Source: Cadophora sp. MPI-SDFR-AT-0126 (taxonomy: Eukaryota; Ascomycota; Leotiomycetes; Helotiales; Ploettnerulaceae). Taken from it: DNA of 64,000 bases. The notes under the pieces were generated by a model, which saw only the letters and a program-made list of their open reading frames with translations, searched no databases and was not told the DNA's origin. The stretch covers positions 2,914,001-2,978,000 of the forward strand of contig JAGMVK010000004.1 in NCBI GenBank assembly GCA_020747065.1, given 5' to 3'. Made by a program: the position numbers and the translations under genes. Numbering within the stretch: position 1 is the stretch's first letter; each line of letters starts with the position of its first letter. This document shows, one piece after another, positions 35,485-47,638 of the stretch.

Positions 35485-36782
35485 ATGACCGACGCGTCGT
35501 GGCAAAACAACCCAGCATTACTGGATACGGCCATGAAAGGTAATAAAAAAAATCGGATACGAACGATACATACGCTAATATCACAGATTCGACTGAGGGA
35601 GAGCCCTTGCTGAGGTACGAATCCACCCCAAGTCCAGGATTTCGCGCGACACTTGCGACCTCCCAGTCATCGTTGTCTCACTTAGAGGAACAAGTTGTCC
35701 GACTTGAAATAATGCTCCAAATCGACGGAAACTCCTCCGCTGTCACGATGTCTCGTCAGAACAGCAGCGAGCAAGAAAGCAGCTCGTCCACAAACACGAA
35801 TCTCTCGATACCTAGTCCTAATGGCAACCCTCCTCGTAACCGCACACCTCTTCCGAATGCTAGGCAAACGAGTAATAACACAGAGAATTCTGATTCACCA
35901 AAAGAGGCCGCACCAGTCGGCATTATTTTGGAGGAAACTACACAGAGCGAGCTCACGGGGCAAGCCACCAGCATTATCCCTTTGCAAATGCAAGATAGAC
36001 CAAAACGGAAGCGCAAACCTTCTGAAGGCCTTAAACGCTCCAAGGAGACGCTGAATTTCTCGATGGCTGGGAAAAAATCCAAAGGCAGATCATCAGCGAG
36101 CAAAAAGGCACCCGAAGGCAAAGTCAAGGCTGCTGGACGAAAGTCAAAATTTGTCTCCGGGGCTGCGAATCGAGCGAAACTCGAGGGCGACGTACCCTCG
36201 AATGAGAACGAAGAGGTCCAGAAGGCTGTCACACAAGCGAAAAGCAGCGGCAATATGCCTTTGGATGTAACTACAGAGGTCTTGCAGGCTGCAGACACAC
36301 TTATGTTTGTGTCCGAGGGGGGACATCCAGCTGATCGGAAATTGGTTGAGCAAAAAGCCCTGGAGCAAAGATTCCGCGAACATGAAACTGCCCTCACTCT
36401 GCTCAATATGCCATTTTACACAATGATTAGGGAGAAGATGGCAAAGCAAGAGGCATCAACAGGAATGTCCCTTCCAAATACGCAATCTCCCAACTGGCGC
36501 AAAGAGAGAAAGACCGAAGGTGCTGCAAATAAAGAAGGAGGTACACCTCGCCAGCAGACCATGAGGAGCAACCGTGCAAAATTCGCCTTCAAAGATGATT
36601 GCTCCGACGATACAGTCTCGAATCCAAGCGACGACGAAGGAAATAATATCCGAATCGAGTCTACCTCGAGCGACAACAAAGATAGCGACACCCCTTTCGC
36701 CCCTCCACAACCCAAGTTGCACAAACCATCGTCCTCTAAAGCAAAAGTTGGAGCTGGCCGTGGTCAACGAGTTCCTCGTTGA
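35485..36782 (+). CDS. Disordered basic orphan protein
   Basis: Exons 35485-35539 and 35587-36782 (intron 47 bp, GTAATA to ACAG, phase 1) give 416 residues beginning MTDASWQNNPALLDTAMK. The sequence is Ser/Lys/Asn-rich with several nuclear-localisation-like basic clusters (RPKRKRKP, GKKSKGRSSASKK) and acidic Ser-Asp patches near the C terminus. There is no recognised domain. Its stop lies only 27 bp before the ATG of the next gene on the same strand. That is very tight for two independent fungal genes, so both may belong to one transcript or one misread gene model. Confidence 0.55.
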
Positions 36783-36809
36783 TCGTGAATAGCTTGCTCA
36801 CTGTCCGGG

Positions 36810-38672
36810 ATGGCACACAATAACATGGATCAGAACATGCGTGCGGACAGAAAGCTGAGCAATAGAGAAACCATCCCACCCCAGGGTCGTAAACGCAAGA
36901 CGATTGACCAACCTACGAATTACCAATACCGTGGCCCACCAGACTATCTGATGGCAAGTATCCTTAAAATTACAATGCCTGCCACCAATTCCTTTTGTTG
37001 TCCTAGGCCACAACAATACATGCGAGAAGAGAAATGCTAATCTAGTGAATAGGACCCACACCGAACAGACCCTTGTGAGCCGCACCGTGAATGGCAGAGT
37101 GTCTGAAGACATGATGCTTGCTACCAAAGCAGACCTTGATATTTCCCAATGATGCAGCACCTGATGCTAACTTTTCCTTTCGCAGATGCAAACCCAGACA
37201 ATATCGTGCAAGATCCCGACGGGACGAATAGAGTTGTGATGGACAATCGCCGTCTACCTCCTTCAAGTCCTCTTCAGCCTTCGCCCATGCAACCTCCTCC
37301 TATGGCCTACGATCGTCCTCAGCCTTCAAATAATGTTTCATCGTATCAAAGTTCGTGGTACAATAGCCCCCAGCCTTCGAATAGCATTCTTCAAGCGCCT
37401 CAAATTCAACCTCGCTTCCAGTCCTCGAATAGCTTCGCTCCAAGTTCTACATCTCACTATGTTCATCCCCAGCACTCGAACATTTCGGATCAGTATCCTG
37501 CTTCCTCCTATTACGGACCTCAGCCCTCGAACATTTTCGATCCACAGCCTACTTCTTCTTATAATGGTCCTCAGCCCTCGAACGCCTTCGACTCACATCC
37601 TGCTTCCTCCCATCATGGTCCTCAGCGCTCGAATGCCGTTTTCTCCGCGTGCTGTGTATCGCCCTGGCACTGTGTCCTCGAATAACTATGCTGCGCAGCC
37701 TATGTCTTCTCACTATAGTCACCAGCCTCAGCATAGCCTCGGTCAACATCCCACCTCCTATAGTGCCCAGCCCTCGAGTAATGATCAGTCAACACTCCTA
37801 CCAGGTACTGTCATAGCCCATGCCAAAAATGAGGACAAGCGAAACCAGCAGAAAGATGATAATGGCTCAGAAGATTACGGCAACGCAGAACGTGAACCAG
37901 GAGACAAGACAGTTGGATTAGATGAGGAGGAGGGAGAGCCCACAACGCCAGGTGAGTACTAGAGAGGGTAGCTCCCAATCAAATAGAACTTTTTCAAGGT
38001 TCAAAATATCTGAGCATGTCACTGACGGCAGCTTCAACAGTTGAGCTTAGTATAAAAGTTCGTATCGAGCACACGTTTGACACGTATTCGGAAAAGCAGA
38101 GGGAATGGGAAGAGGAACAAACTGCCCACTCCGCGATTATCAATCAAGTGAAGAAGAAGGTGCACACATTGCAAAGGCTGCGCCAATGTCAAAGACAGAA
38201 TACCGGACGACGTCAGCGAGACCAGGCAGACCAGGAAGATTTTCGAAGACGGAAAGAGCAGCGAAGACGGCGTGACCAGGAAGAACATTTCCTAGGCTTG
38301 AAAAAATTCAATGGATCTCAGCGAGGTTGGGACGGCCAACGGGAAACCGAAAAACAGGGGTATGTTGAGGATACAGGCATTCCAGAGACGGAGCCGACAT
38401 TGACGCCAGTGAAGAGGAAGAGGGGTCGACCCAGGAAAGCAACTACCCAGGACTCTTCTCCAATTCCAAAGCCTCCATCTGTCACAGCTGAGCAACTCCG
38501 GCAGGATATTGACAACTTCCGCACAGGAAGAGCACTTGACGTGATTGCTATCGAGGAAGCCGCTATTGAAGCAGAGCGAAAACAGCGCGAGTACTCAGCG
38601 ACGATCAAGTGGGATTGGGACACCATTGCCAGCGGAGGTCTTCGCGATGATAGTTTTCAAAGACGACGATAA
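36810..38672 (+). CDS. Orphan AT-hook protein with 17-residue repeats; apparent frameshift
   Basis: Best model: exons 36810-36953, 37053-37074 (a 22-nt microexon), 37186 to about 37637, then a one-base shift, about 37639-37951, and 38041-38672. The first intron uses a GC donor (GCAAGT). The second has a GTGAGC donor and a CTAAC branch. For the last intron both 37998 and 38040 are in-frame acceptors. The N terminus is basic. The middle has tandem 17-residue repeats of the type QPSNxFDxxPxSSYxGP. The C-terminal part is a Gln/Arg/Glu coiled coil, followed by an AT-hook (KRKRGRPRK) about 75 residues before the end. The shift breaks the frame inside the repeats (see findings). A nuclear, DNA-associated role is possible from the AT-hook alone. 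Confidence 0.5.
37318..37740 (+). repeat. 51-bp coding minisatellite (17-residue units)
   Basis: Successive units read QPSNN..., QPSNS..., QHSNISDQYPASSYYGP, QPSNIFDPQPTSSYNGP and QPSNAFDSHPASSHHGP. Decayed units continue in the +1 frame after about 37638 (SSNNYAAQPMSSHYSH). Confidence 0.75.
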
Positions 38673-39210
38673 ACCACAACAGAAGTTTTCATCAACGGTC
38701 CAGGGTGCAAAGGCTCATCATGGTTCTCAAGTTGGTGGTCACCGGTGACAATCATTGGGACGCATCGCGCAGGAAGCAGGAATCGGTCCAGGAGCAAGAG
38801 GATCAAACCGACCCAGATTTCGAAAAATTGAACCCAACTTCTCATAAGATCATCATCTCTCGGACTTCACGTTTCTGAGTACCATCAGCCACTGGCGCCT
38901 GAGTCGGCGGATTTGGACATACAAATCCTGTCATTGACATTCGATATTCGACCTCGACCGACAGTTGGTTCGACTCAGATGGAATACTTGAGGTCCATTT
39001 TGGTTGTTGCTTTGTTGGTCCAGGATTACTCAGGGATTACTCTTCCTTCTGTTCATACTTTTCTTGCGCATTATACTTTCCCCCCGCCATTAGACTTTCT
39101 CTATTGTCTTGCATAGCCCAGGCGTTCGTAACTCTGTCGTTATTTGATGTCTTCATTATGGGAAGTGTTTCTGGAAGAGGCACAGCGATATATTGATGTT
39201 GCATTGGCGT
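38673..39210. other. Convergent intergenic gap
   Basis: This is 3' flanking DNA of the AT-hook gene and of deoxyhypusine synthase. No gene is seen. Confidence 0.5.
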
Positions 39211-40740
39211 TCACAGACTATCTGTTTCTGCCTTTGCTACTTTGCTTTCACCTTTAGCGAATGTTGCTGCAACTATCAGGGGGAAACAAGCGGTTGCTTC
39301 CACATAAACCTAGGTTATCCTGTAGTTAGCACAACGTATCACCAATTCATGTAATCAATCCACTCATTCGTCTCCTGCCGAGACCCACCAAGGAGAGAAC
39401 AGAACTCATCACTCACCTTCACACTATCAGCTCCAGCCTTGATCTTCCCCCAACTCACTGCCTCATCTGGTCGCGCCCCCGCATCACTCCCATCAAACTC
39501 TTGTGCCGTGTTGATATACACCGCGCTCTCGGCGCCATTCCGCATCAAGCACGCGTTTGCAATGTGGTGCTTTACGATTCCTCCGCCTAGAATTACCATG
39601 CCAGCTCGGGCGGCACGCACTGAAATTGTGTTTATCCGTCTTATGTCGGCCACTATATCGATTTTCAAGGATAGTGGAGACGACTTGAAAGTGTGGAAGT
39701 AAAGCATGTCTCCCAGCGAGCCGTCTGTTAGAGCCGGGCAGAAGACGGGGATATTGTTCTTCCAGGCCCAGTAGTAGACGGACCGCTCATCATTGATCTC
39801 CTTGCCGAGACGGTGGATCACTTTCGAGGGCGTCCAGTTGATCTGTTCTTCCGCGGGTTTCGATCTACTGGCTTCCTGCTCCTCGAGCATGGCGTCGAGG
39901 ATAGGAACCACCCAGTCTTCGAAGAGACAGTAGTTGTTATTCGGCACGATGAGGTTGCCGATTCGGTTTAGGCCCTTGGAGCGCAGCTCGGCGCCGGGAG
40001 TGCTGAAGGAGCCCATGTAGGTGTCGCCGAGGCATTTTATCAGGTCTTCTTCTATCCCTCCTGCGGTGGTGACGATTGCGGAGACGTGGGAGTGCTGCAC
40101 TAGGTACCGGAGGGTGCCGCGCAGGCCGGAGGAGATTAGGTTGGAGGTGTAGCCGAGGAAGATGGTTGTTTTTGAGATGGGGGAGGAGGGGTCGGTCCAG
40201 GTTCGCTGGAGAGGGTCAGTGGAGTGGATTTTGAGAGGAGATGTTGTGGAGGAGGGATGGAATTGCAGTTTGGTGGGAGTTATAGAGTTAGGGATAAGAT
40301 CTGAGAGGTAGAGGTAGAAGGAAAGGGGTGGCGTGATCCATAACTTGGAGACGGCTATCGAAATTGAGGAAAGGTAACAGGGTCTTCATGACACTTGTAT
40401 TAGATCTGAAATCCATGAACTGAAATCCATGAACTGAAATCCATAAACTCTCATTCAATAGCAAAAGGATATTCTGAAACATGAGGCACAGAATCACGAG
40501 ACGTACCATATTGTTGATAATCCTGACAGCCTCTCCAATCGAACTAGCTTGAAATCCCATATTGTTCATGCCACCGATGAGATCATCCACGGTAACGGGC
40601 CGACCAGCAAAGTTATTGAAATCGAATTCTTCGACTTTCTGAGAGCCTTCTGGCATCTCGTTTGATGGGACCAGGACGGCATCTGTGACTGTGGATGGTG
40701 GAGCATCACCAGATGGTGCTGCTTCTGTTTGGGTCGTCAT
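39211..40740 (-). CDS. DYS1: Deoxyhypusine synthase
   Basis: Three exons, 40507-40740, 39417-40205 and 39211-39309, give 373 residues, the normal length. The first intron is long (301 bp). The second (107 bp, GTGAGT to CTAG) lies near the C terminus; reading through it would give a false end at 39339. After splicing the end reads [22 protein letters not shown], as expected for the family. Conserved segments include [48 protein letters not shown] and the catalytic Lys in AVSWGKI (about residue 332). The enzyme transfers the aminobutyl group of spermidine to a Lys of eIF5A using NAD. It is cytosolic and essential in yeast. Confidence 0.95.
40406..40447. repeat. Three tandem 14-bp units in DYS1 intron 1
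   Basis: The unit CTGAAATCCATGAA is repeated three times head to tail, the last with one change, inside the 301-bp first intron of deoxyhypusine synthase. Confidence 0.85.
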
Positions 40741-41678
40741 AACGGAGATATATGTGTGAGGTATGTGAAGTAAGTTGAAGTTTCGAATTTGCCCGTCTGA
40801 ATTAAGACAATGTGAGATATTTCGAAGCAGACTTGGTTCGGAATGACCAAGTCCGGCGGATAGCCCGGCTTAGACCTGATAGCGGGGAGCTAGAATGCAG
40901 GTGAAGTAACCTTGGTAATGAAGGGAACTATACTCAATCCTGACGAGCTACCATGAGAGTGCAGAACTGAAAAAGTTCTAGTGAGTAATAGTAAATATGG
41001 ACTGTGCCTGGACCCCCTCAAGATCTGAGGCTGAAAATATAGGACCAAAATTCAGGATTGAAAACCCTCAGAGATGTGCTGTTTTGAGTTGTCAAGAAGT
41101 AAATAATCAAGTTCTATGATCGTCCAATGATGTCGTAATTTGTTTTGAGCACATGGATGGGTTAATGTAACATTTCCATCTGCACTGATGTTTTTGCCCC
41201 GCCAAAACCAGACTTTCCAGAGTTTGTGTCAAAATTTAAGCGCGAGGCGGCTCTTGCAAGTCGCGCTGTCTACCGAGAAGTGGCTGCAGGCAGGGAGCCT
41301 GGTCCGGCCCAACGCTAAGCTCCTTTGGGCACCATTCGAGATCCCAATCCGCTGAACTAAGGGTAGGCTAGGCTAGACTCTTCAGCTCATCAATCTCAAC
41401 TTCACTCTTCAACATCATCGAGTAAATAACCTTTGTCGCCTTCGCACTCTCGCTGCCAACCCTTAAGGCAAGGCGACGCCATTGCGGTATCTTTACGACT
41501 TCATGCCACTGGTCCAGTCGAGGACTACGACATCTGCTGCGTTGTCCGCAGCCCTCTGCGACGATTGACGACTCCACGATCTTCGATTGACAGTATCATC
41601 CGGGCGGTTGTAAAACCTGCATATACTGCTGGCGCCAACCTTCAGCAAGTCATCTATTCTGGGCCATCGCCCGGCAAC
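40741..41678. other. Divergent intergenic region upstream of DYS1 and SNT1-like gene
   Basis: No gene is supportable. The part nearest 41679 is GC-richer and probably holds the leader of the SNT1-like gene. A leader intron ending at about 41643 (GTAAAA to TTCAG) is possible. Confidence 0.45.
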
Positions 41679-44600
41679 ATGAATGTGAGTTTTGTGCCAG
41701 TACTGGAGTACTGCTGGTCGTTGTACCGCCCACTGACAGCCTCGATAGGTCTAGATATCAGGGCTCGTATGACGCTAGCGAATCCCGACGCTCACCACGA
41801 GATCAATCCCCAGGACGCTATAATGATGCTCGAGACGAGTTCAGAGGGGGTGCGGCTCGTGGCGGCGAGAGGAGGCGCTCGATACCCGATGCAAGGATGA
41901 ACCACAACTCCTTCGCATCAAATAGAGAACTGTTCCGTGAACCCACAGGGCGAGACTCATCGCGAGATTTTAATTCATCTAGAGACCCACCGAGGGCCCC
42001 GAAGGGTTTTCTAGATGCTCCAACAGGTCCGCGCGCATCGAGTCAATCCGATTTTCGAGGCGATTTTGGTGGATATCGAGGCGACTACAGAGGAGAGCGA
42101 GGACGCGGCAGAGGACGAGGCGGCTGGCGGGAGGATAGCCGGGATCGAGGTCGAGAGATTGACCGAGAATACAGAGATCGGAGAGATGATAGAGGACCTC
42201 CACCGCGGTTCGGAGATGACAGAGGGCGAGATCGCTGGGGTGGACGGGAACCATACAGAGGGCGTCGAGCATCATCTCCTCAAGGTAGAGGACGCTCACC
42301 AAACTATGGACCACGAGATAGTCGAGATGCTCCGCCAAATATCGAGATTGATCGTGCGCGGCGAGGCTCTAGAGATGGCCCATTGTCTGGTGGCTCACCT
42401 GGCTCAGACTCAATGCCTCCGTTCGGTCGCGGATACGGTAGAGTGTCTCGAGGCGGTCGCGGGAGAGGGAGAGGAAACTATTACGAAGACGGCTTCCATG
42501 CCCGGCCTTCTGGTAGGAGTCGGTCACCCGAGCCTACAACCTATCGACGTACCCAGCCCTCAGCAACACCACCCCCACAAGTGCCAGCATTTGGCTCATC
42601 AACCAGCGTACCACCTCCCGTCATTCCGTCAGCGCCCTCTGGGGCATTGCCAGGTGTTGCAATCCCCACCGCACCTCGATCCGATAGGGAAACTATGCGA
42701 TCAGGTGGCTTCCCACGTCCTGTCCAAGCCAAACCCAATCATGCTGCTCAGAAGGAGATTCCCGCCGCAGATCCAACGTCTAAACCTGCCGTAGAGGTCC
42801 CACCACGAGCTACTGTGCAATCTGCGGACAACAAAGTGTCGCAAGAGGATATTCGCAAGGAATATATAAATGACGACTCTCTGGATGTTGCCGACGATTC
42901 CAAGGCTCCCTCCGAGCCCGAGCCCACATCCGAGGTCGCCCCTCGAGAAAAAGAAGAAACACTACCGCCTCCACGTCAAGGTCTGTTCGGCAAACATGGG
43001 CCAGAGAGGCCAGCCCAAGAAGTTCCTGATATTGTTGAGGCTGCGTCTGAATCAGATTCCGAGGATGAGTTGAATGACGCGTATTTCGAGGATGAGATTT
43101 CGAAGATCGAAGGCGATACATCGAGAGTTAACGTGGAAAATCCACAAAACCCACGCCCTGAATGTTTATCGGCTTTTTTGAAACCATTCCGCAGACAGAA
43201 CATCGATCATATAGTTGAAAAGAGAAAGGCAGTTGTAGCTGAGCCTTGTGTCGCTCCCGCGGTCAAAGTCGAGGAGACTGCTCCTGAAGCACTTATACCA
43301 CCTGTTCCAGCTTCTGTTCCAGCGAATATCCCGATATCAACCTCAGCTGCCACCCCAGTGGCCATCCCGACACCCACTTCAGCATCAGTTCAAGAGCTTT
43401 CAGCTAAATCATCTTGTCCCAGTAGGAGTCGCTCTTCCACACCTGCGGCACAACCAATATCAAAGGCTCCCGGCACGAGCCGACCTCCAACTCCTCTACA
43501 GCCACCGGAGAAGCCACCTACAGAAGCCATTACTAACGGCAATCTCGCGCGTTCGTCTACTTTGTTGGCATCCGGCAGGACTCCTCTTCCCAGTGTGGAG
43601 CGACCAGAAGCAATATCGCACGAACCGAGCGTTCCACTGAAGTCCATTGAACAAGTCCCGTTTTCCTTACATGCTGATTTGTCACGCAAGCCTAGTCCCA
43701 GACCATCTACAAATGGTGCTGTGAATAAGCCAGTACCTATGGATGTGTTTTTCGAAAGTGAGGGCGACATGACCGAGGCAGAGAATGAAGAAATGCTTGA
43801 AGCTGTTAGACCGCGGATGAAGACACCCCCAATCTCAAGTCTACCCAATTTCGGAGTCAAGCAATGGTTTGAGGATGTTGACTTTCTGGACACATTACAA
43901 CCAAAGCCCGAAGTTGAAGCTCGAATTAGACAAAAGTTGATCAGCGATCGAGATCGTAGGCTGAGGGAGCAAGAAGCTGCGCGGCAAGAATGGGGCAGAA
44001 ATTATTACGAATATCGACAGTTCACAGATTTTTCAGACGATCCTGTCGCTGTTCGTAGCAGAGAGAAATTTGCAAAGGCAAGAGCTCAAGCTGCTGCAGA
44101 AGCCGCGGCTCCACACCAATCATCAGTACCGTCTGCTGGGGCTAAGCCAGAAGGCAAAGGCCGGGTAGGTCGGTGGGCTACGGAGCACGATTTTGAAAGA
44201 GTTCTTCGCGAGTCTGAGCTTGAAGCCAAGGAGACCAAGGAGAAGGAAGACCGTGCTGCCAGAGCAAAGACAGCCAGTGCAAAGGAAGCTACCATCCCCG
44301 ACGCTGCCTGGGATAGAGCAGAGTGGATGAGTATGCAACATATCGACAAAACTCACATCGTTCCCTTCGAGAGATCGTTCGCTGTTCTTGAATTCGGAGA
44401 ACCCATTGATAATTTTACGATGGAAGAGTGCGAAATTTTCGAGAGAGTCTATCTCGAATTTCCAAAGCAGTGGAGCAAGATCGCAGCTGCATTACCTCGA
44501 CGGGACTATAAAGCCTGCATTCAACACTACTACCTGGTCAAACACTCGTCAGATCTGAAGGACAAGCTTAAGAGGCAACCAAAGAAACGCAAAACTAGAC

Positions 44601-47600
44601 AACCGAAAGTAAAGAATCCGAAGTCCACTGCTCTGATTGCCGACGTGAACGCGAATCGCGAGGAAGTTGAGGACGGTCAAGATACTGAAGGAGGGGAGAG
44701 ACGTGGACGCCCACGGAGAGCAGCTGCTCCTACCTTCTCATTTGAGACGCCGGCCAGCGAGAGCGAGGTGGCGAGCCCTGCGCCTACCCCTGGACGAAAA
44801 GCAGCAGCCACGCCGAAAGGAGACGCAGGCCCAGATGCTCCCCCGCCAAAGAGGAGGACCAAAACTCCTCGTGAGAAGGTCCCCAAGCAACCCAAGAATA
44901 GTCAGCTTCTGGCGGCTGCTCCTTCTCCTGCTGCCGCTAATCAACGTGCGAATTCTCCTGCCACTCCAAAGGGCAACCCAGAATGGAAGAATCGTGGAGA
45001 TACTCCTGGTGGAAATGCTCGTTTTCCTCAATTCGATGGCGCTGGCCCGAGTCAGCCTCCTTTCGCACCACCTTATGCACCAATCGAGAGACCTAATCCT
45101 ACTATGCCTATCAATTTTGACCCTGTACCTCAGCCCTTTCCTCCTTCACTTCCTCCCGCCGTCCCTCAACAAGAGCGCATTGACTCTGCTCCACCTGTGA
45201 GCTTTGAAACTCCGCAGGATCGCAGAAGTGTGCAACAGACATCGAGTTACTGGAGCGTTCCCGAGCAAACGGATTTCCCTGCATTATTGAGGCATTTTGG
45301 CACTGACTGGCATGGAATTGCAAAATGGATGACCTCTAAGACTCATATAATGGTATACACCACCGTTTTTCAACAATGGCTTGCTGTACCTTCCGACAGC
45401 AACAAGAGTCGGCGTGTCGCTAACATCCAGACACAGGTCAAGAACTATTACCAACGCCAGGTAGATTCTGGAAAGAAAGAGTGGGAGATGATAGCAAAGG
45501 ATGCGGACGAGAAGCGGGAACGAAATGAGCCTACAGGTCCACTGCCAACACCGACTGTCATTCCAAAGAGGCGTTATGATATCACTCCTGGACATCCACG
45601 GTCGTCATCTGCAATGGACCAAACAGACGAGTTCTTGTCTCAAGTGTCTCCCCCTCAGCCACCAAGCCTGAACGCACGCTTTCCTGCCCTTGCCCAAGCT
45701 GGCCCTGTTCCTCAGACTCAACCCACTCCTGCAACCTCGACAATTCTGAATAAGCACATGCCGCCGCAACCTATTCAGCAGCCTATTCAGCAAGCTCCAC
45801 AGCCAATTCAGCAACAGCCCCGACCTTCCAGGGGTCCAGCTATGGGTTTCTTCGCCCAGGATACGCCTACCCCTCGTTCGATTGTTCCTAATGATGCTGT
45901 ATCTCAGCGTTCTGTCATGGTTGCCCAGGAGGCTCATATTGAGAGGCAGTCCGCTCTCAGGCTTGAACGAGAACAGAGAGAGCAACAACAGCAACGCGAA
46001 CAGCAACAGCAGAGAGAACAGGAAACAGCTCAAAGAGAGCGGCAAGCACAGCAAGCGATGCAACAGCGTGAACTTGCTATGCAGCAGCAACAGCGAGAGC
46101 AACAACAACAACAAGCAACCATGCATCGGGATCGACAATTCCAAATGAAGCAAGAAGCTGAGACGCCTAATCCAAACCAGTACGAACCATACGCGACACC
46201 ACCTGTAACGCTCGCAGCAAATCAAGTACATGCAAGATCGGAGCCTCCTAAGCCAACTCCACCAGCTGAAGTTAGACGCACTATTCCCCCTCAGCACTAT
46301 CCTCAGCAATATCAACCTCGAAGTAACCCAAGCGTTCGACCGTTCCTTGGCGAAAGTGTCGGTAGTGCTCGTGATATCAAGTCGACTCCTTCCCCGGCTG
46401 TTCCTCGAGCACCTATGAGTGCTCCTCCCGCGAACCAAGAGATGTACTCTGCACCTCCACCGCCTCCTCAACCAGCTCCAGCACCTGTCCGCCAACCAGA
46501 GCCTGCTAGGAAGTCGAACATTATGTCACTGCTGAATGACGACGAGCCAAGTGATCCTCGACCACCTCCAGCGAAGCGGACAAGCGACGTCTCGACTTCA
46601 TCTATACAGAATACGCGCACTCCGCCACCACAGCAACATCCTCTGCATTCGTCTCGGTATTCGGCCCACCCGGCTCAAAATCCTCCTCAACAGCACCCAC
46701 ATATGCCTCAGCAGATGACTTCTCAACCACCGCCTCAACAGCAAGCTGCCCCTTCACAACACGGATATTCACAACCTTCACAATCTCAGCACCCTCTTCA
46801 CCAGCATTCATCGTCTATTGGTCATACTCGGAGTTACACTCCGACAGGATTCGAGAACCGACCTCCATATGGGCAACCGCAGATGCAACAGCAACAGCAA
46901 CAGCAACAGCAGGCAATGTATCCACAACCTCGCCAGTCTATGACTTCACAGCCGTCACAACTTCGTCGCGAGCCATCGCTGGGAGAGATGCACGGAATGC
47001 CAGCTTCTGGTGGCTACGCACGATCTTCGGCTCCTTCTCAGCCGTCGATGCGACTCAAAGAATCGCCATATTCCGCGCCGACTCCTCCGCCTCCGCAACC
47101 TCCTCAAATTAATCGCCAATCTGTGGGCTCACCACATGACATACCTCTTGAGCAGCGTGATTACTACCAGCGCCAACCACAACCTGGCTACCTCATGCAG
47201 CAACAACAGCAACAGCAGCAGAACGCAACTGCATCTCCACAACTGGCGCCTTCATACCAATCTCCCTCCCAACAGTATCAGCAGCCACCGGCTACCCACC
47301 GCCAACTTGCGTTTGGCCAGAGCTCCCACGGTCCGTCGCCACCAACACAGTACGCCAATCACCATTCATTACACAACTCACGACACAACAGCTTTGATGG
47401 TAGAGAGGGTCGATACCAATTGGGACGTGATCATATGGGAAGCTCGGCACCTGGTCCAGCCGCAGCTCCCGCTCCAGCTCATCCTGGCTATCATCATTAT
47501 CCTCCCGAAGTCAGGACACAAAGTGACCGCAATACACAAGCTATGATGGATATGAGACGAGAGACGGATGCGAGAAGAGAGGCCGACAGAATTGAAGCAG

Positions 47601-47638
47601 AGAGAAGAGAGGCATTCTACCGGCAGCGCGAGAAATGA
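41679..47638 (+). CDS. SNT1: SNT1/NCoR-like SANT-domain corepressor (Set3 complex type)
   Basis: A 6-nt first coding exon (41679-41684, Met-Asn) is joined across a 77-bp intron (GTGAGT to ATCAG) to 41762-47638, giving 1,960 residues. Reading starts before the internal ATG at 41897 because the frame upstream is clearly coding (RRSPRDQSPGRYNDARDEF). The N terminus is an Arg/Gly/Asp-rich disordered region. A SANT domain lies near residues 866-935 (FTMEECEIFERVYLEF, WSKIAAALPRRDYKACIQHYY). A second SANT/Myb-like domain lies near 1170-1240 (FPALLRHFGTDWHGIAKWM). The rest is Gln/Pro-rich with polyQ tracts near 1712 and 1814 and a Gln/Arg/Glu coiled coil near 1404-1455. SNT1 scaffolds a histone deacetylase complex in yeast; that role is inferred by family. 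Confidence 0.88.
46881..46914 (+). repeat. CAA/CAG polyglutamine tract
   Basis: A nearly pure run of Gln codons within the SNT1-like C-terminal region. A second run lies at 47198-47221. Confidence 0.8.
47198..47221 (+). repeat. Second CAG/CAA polyglutamine tract
   Basis: Eight Gln codons in mixed CAG/CAA order, close to the first tract and in the same gene. Confidence 0.8.

Noticed and set aside
37656..37698. 43-bp intron restoring the frame in the AT-hook gene
   Set aside because: The segment encodes a continuing repeat unit in the +1 frame, so an indel explains the data better than a very short intron.
45605..46495. 296-codon antisense frame within the SNT1-like gene
   Set aside because: The Leu/Arg/Ser-rich composition is the reverse reading of the Gln/Pro-rich coding sequence, so it is a shadow.
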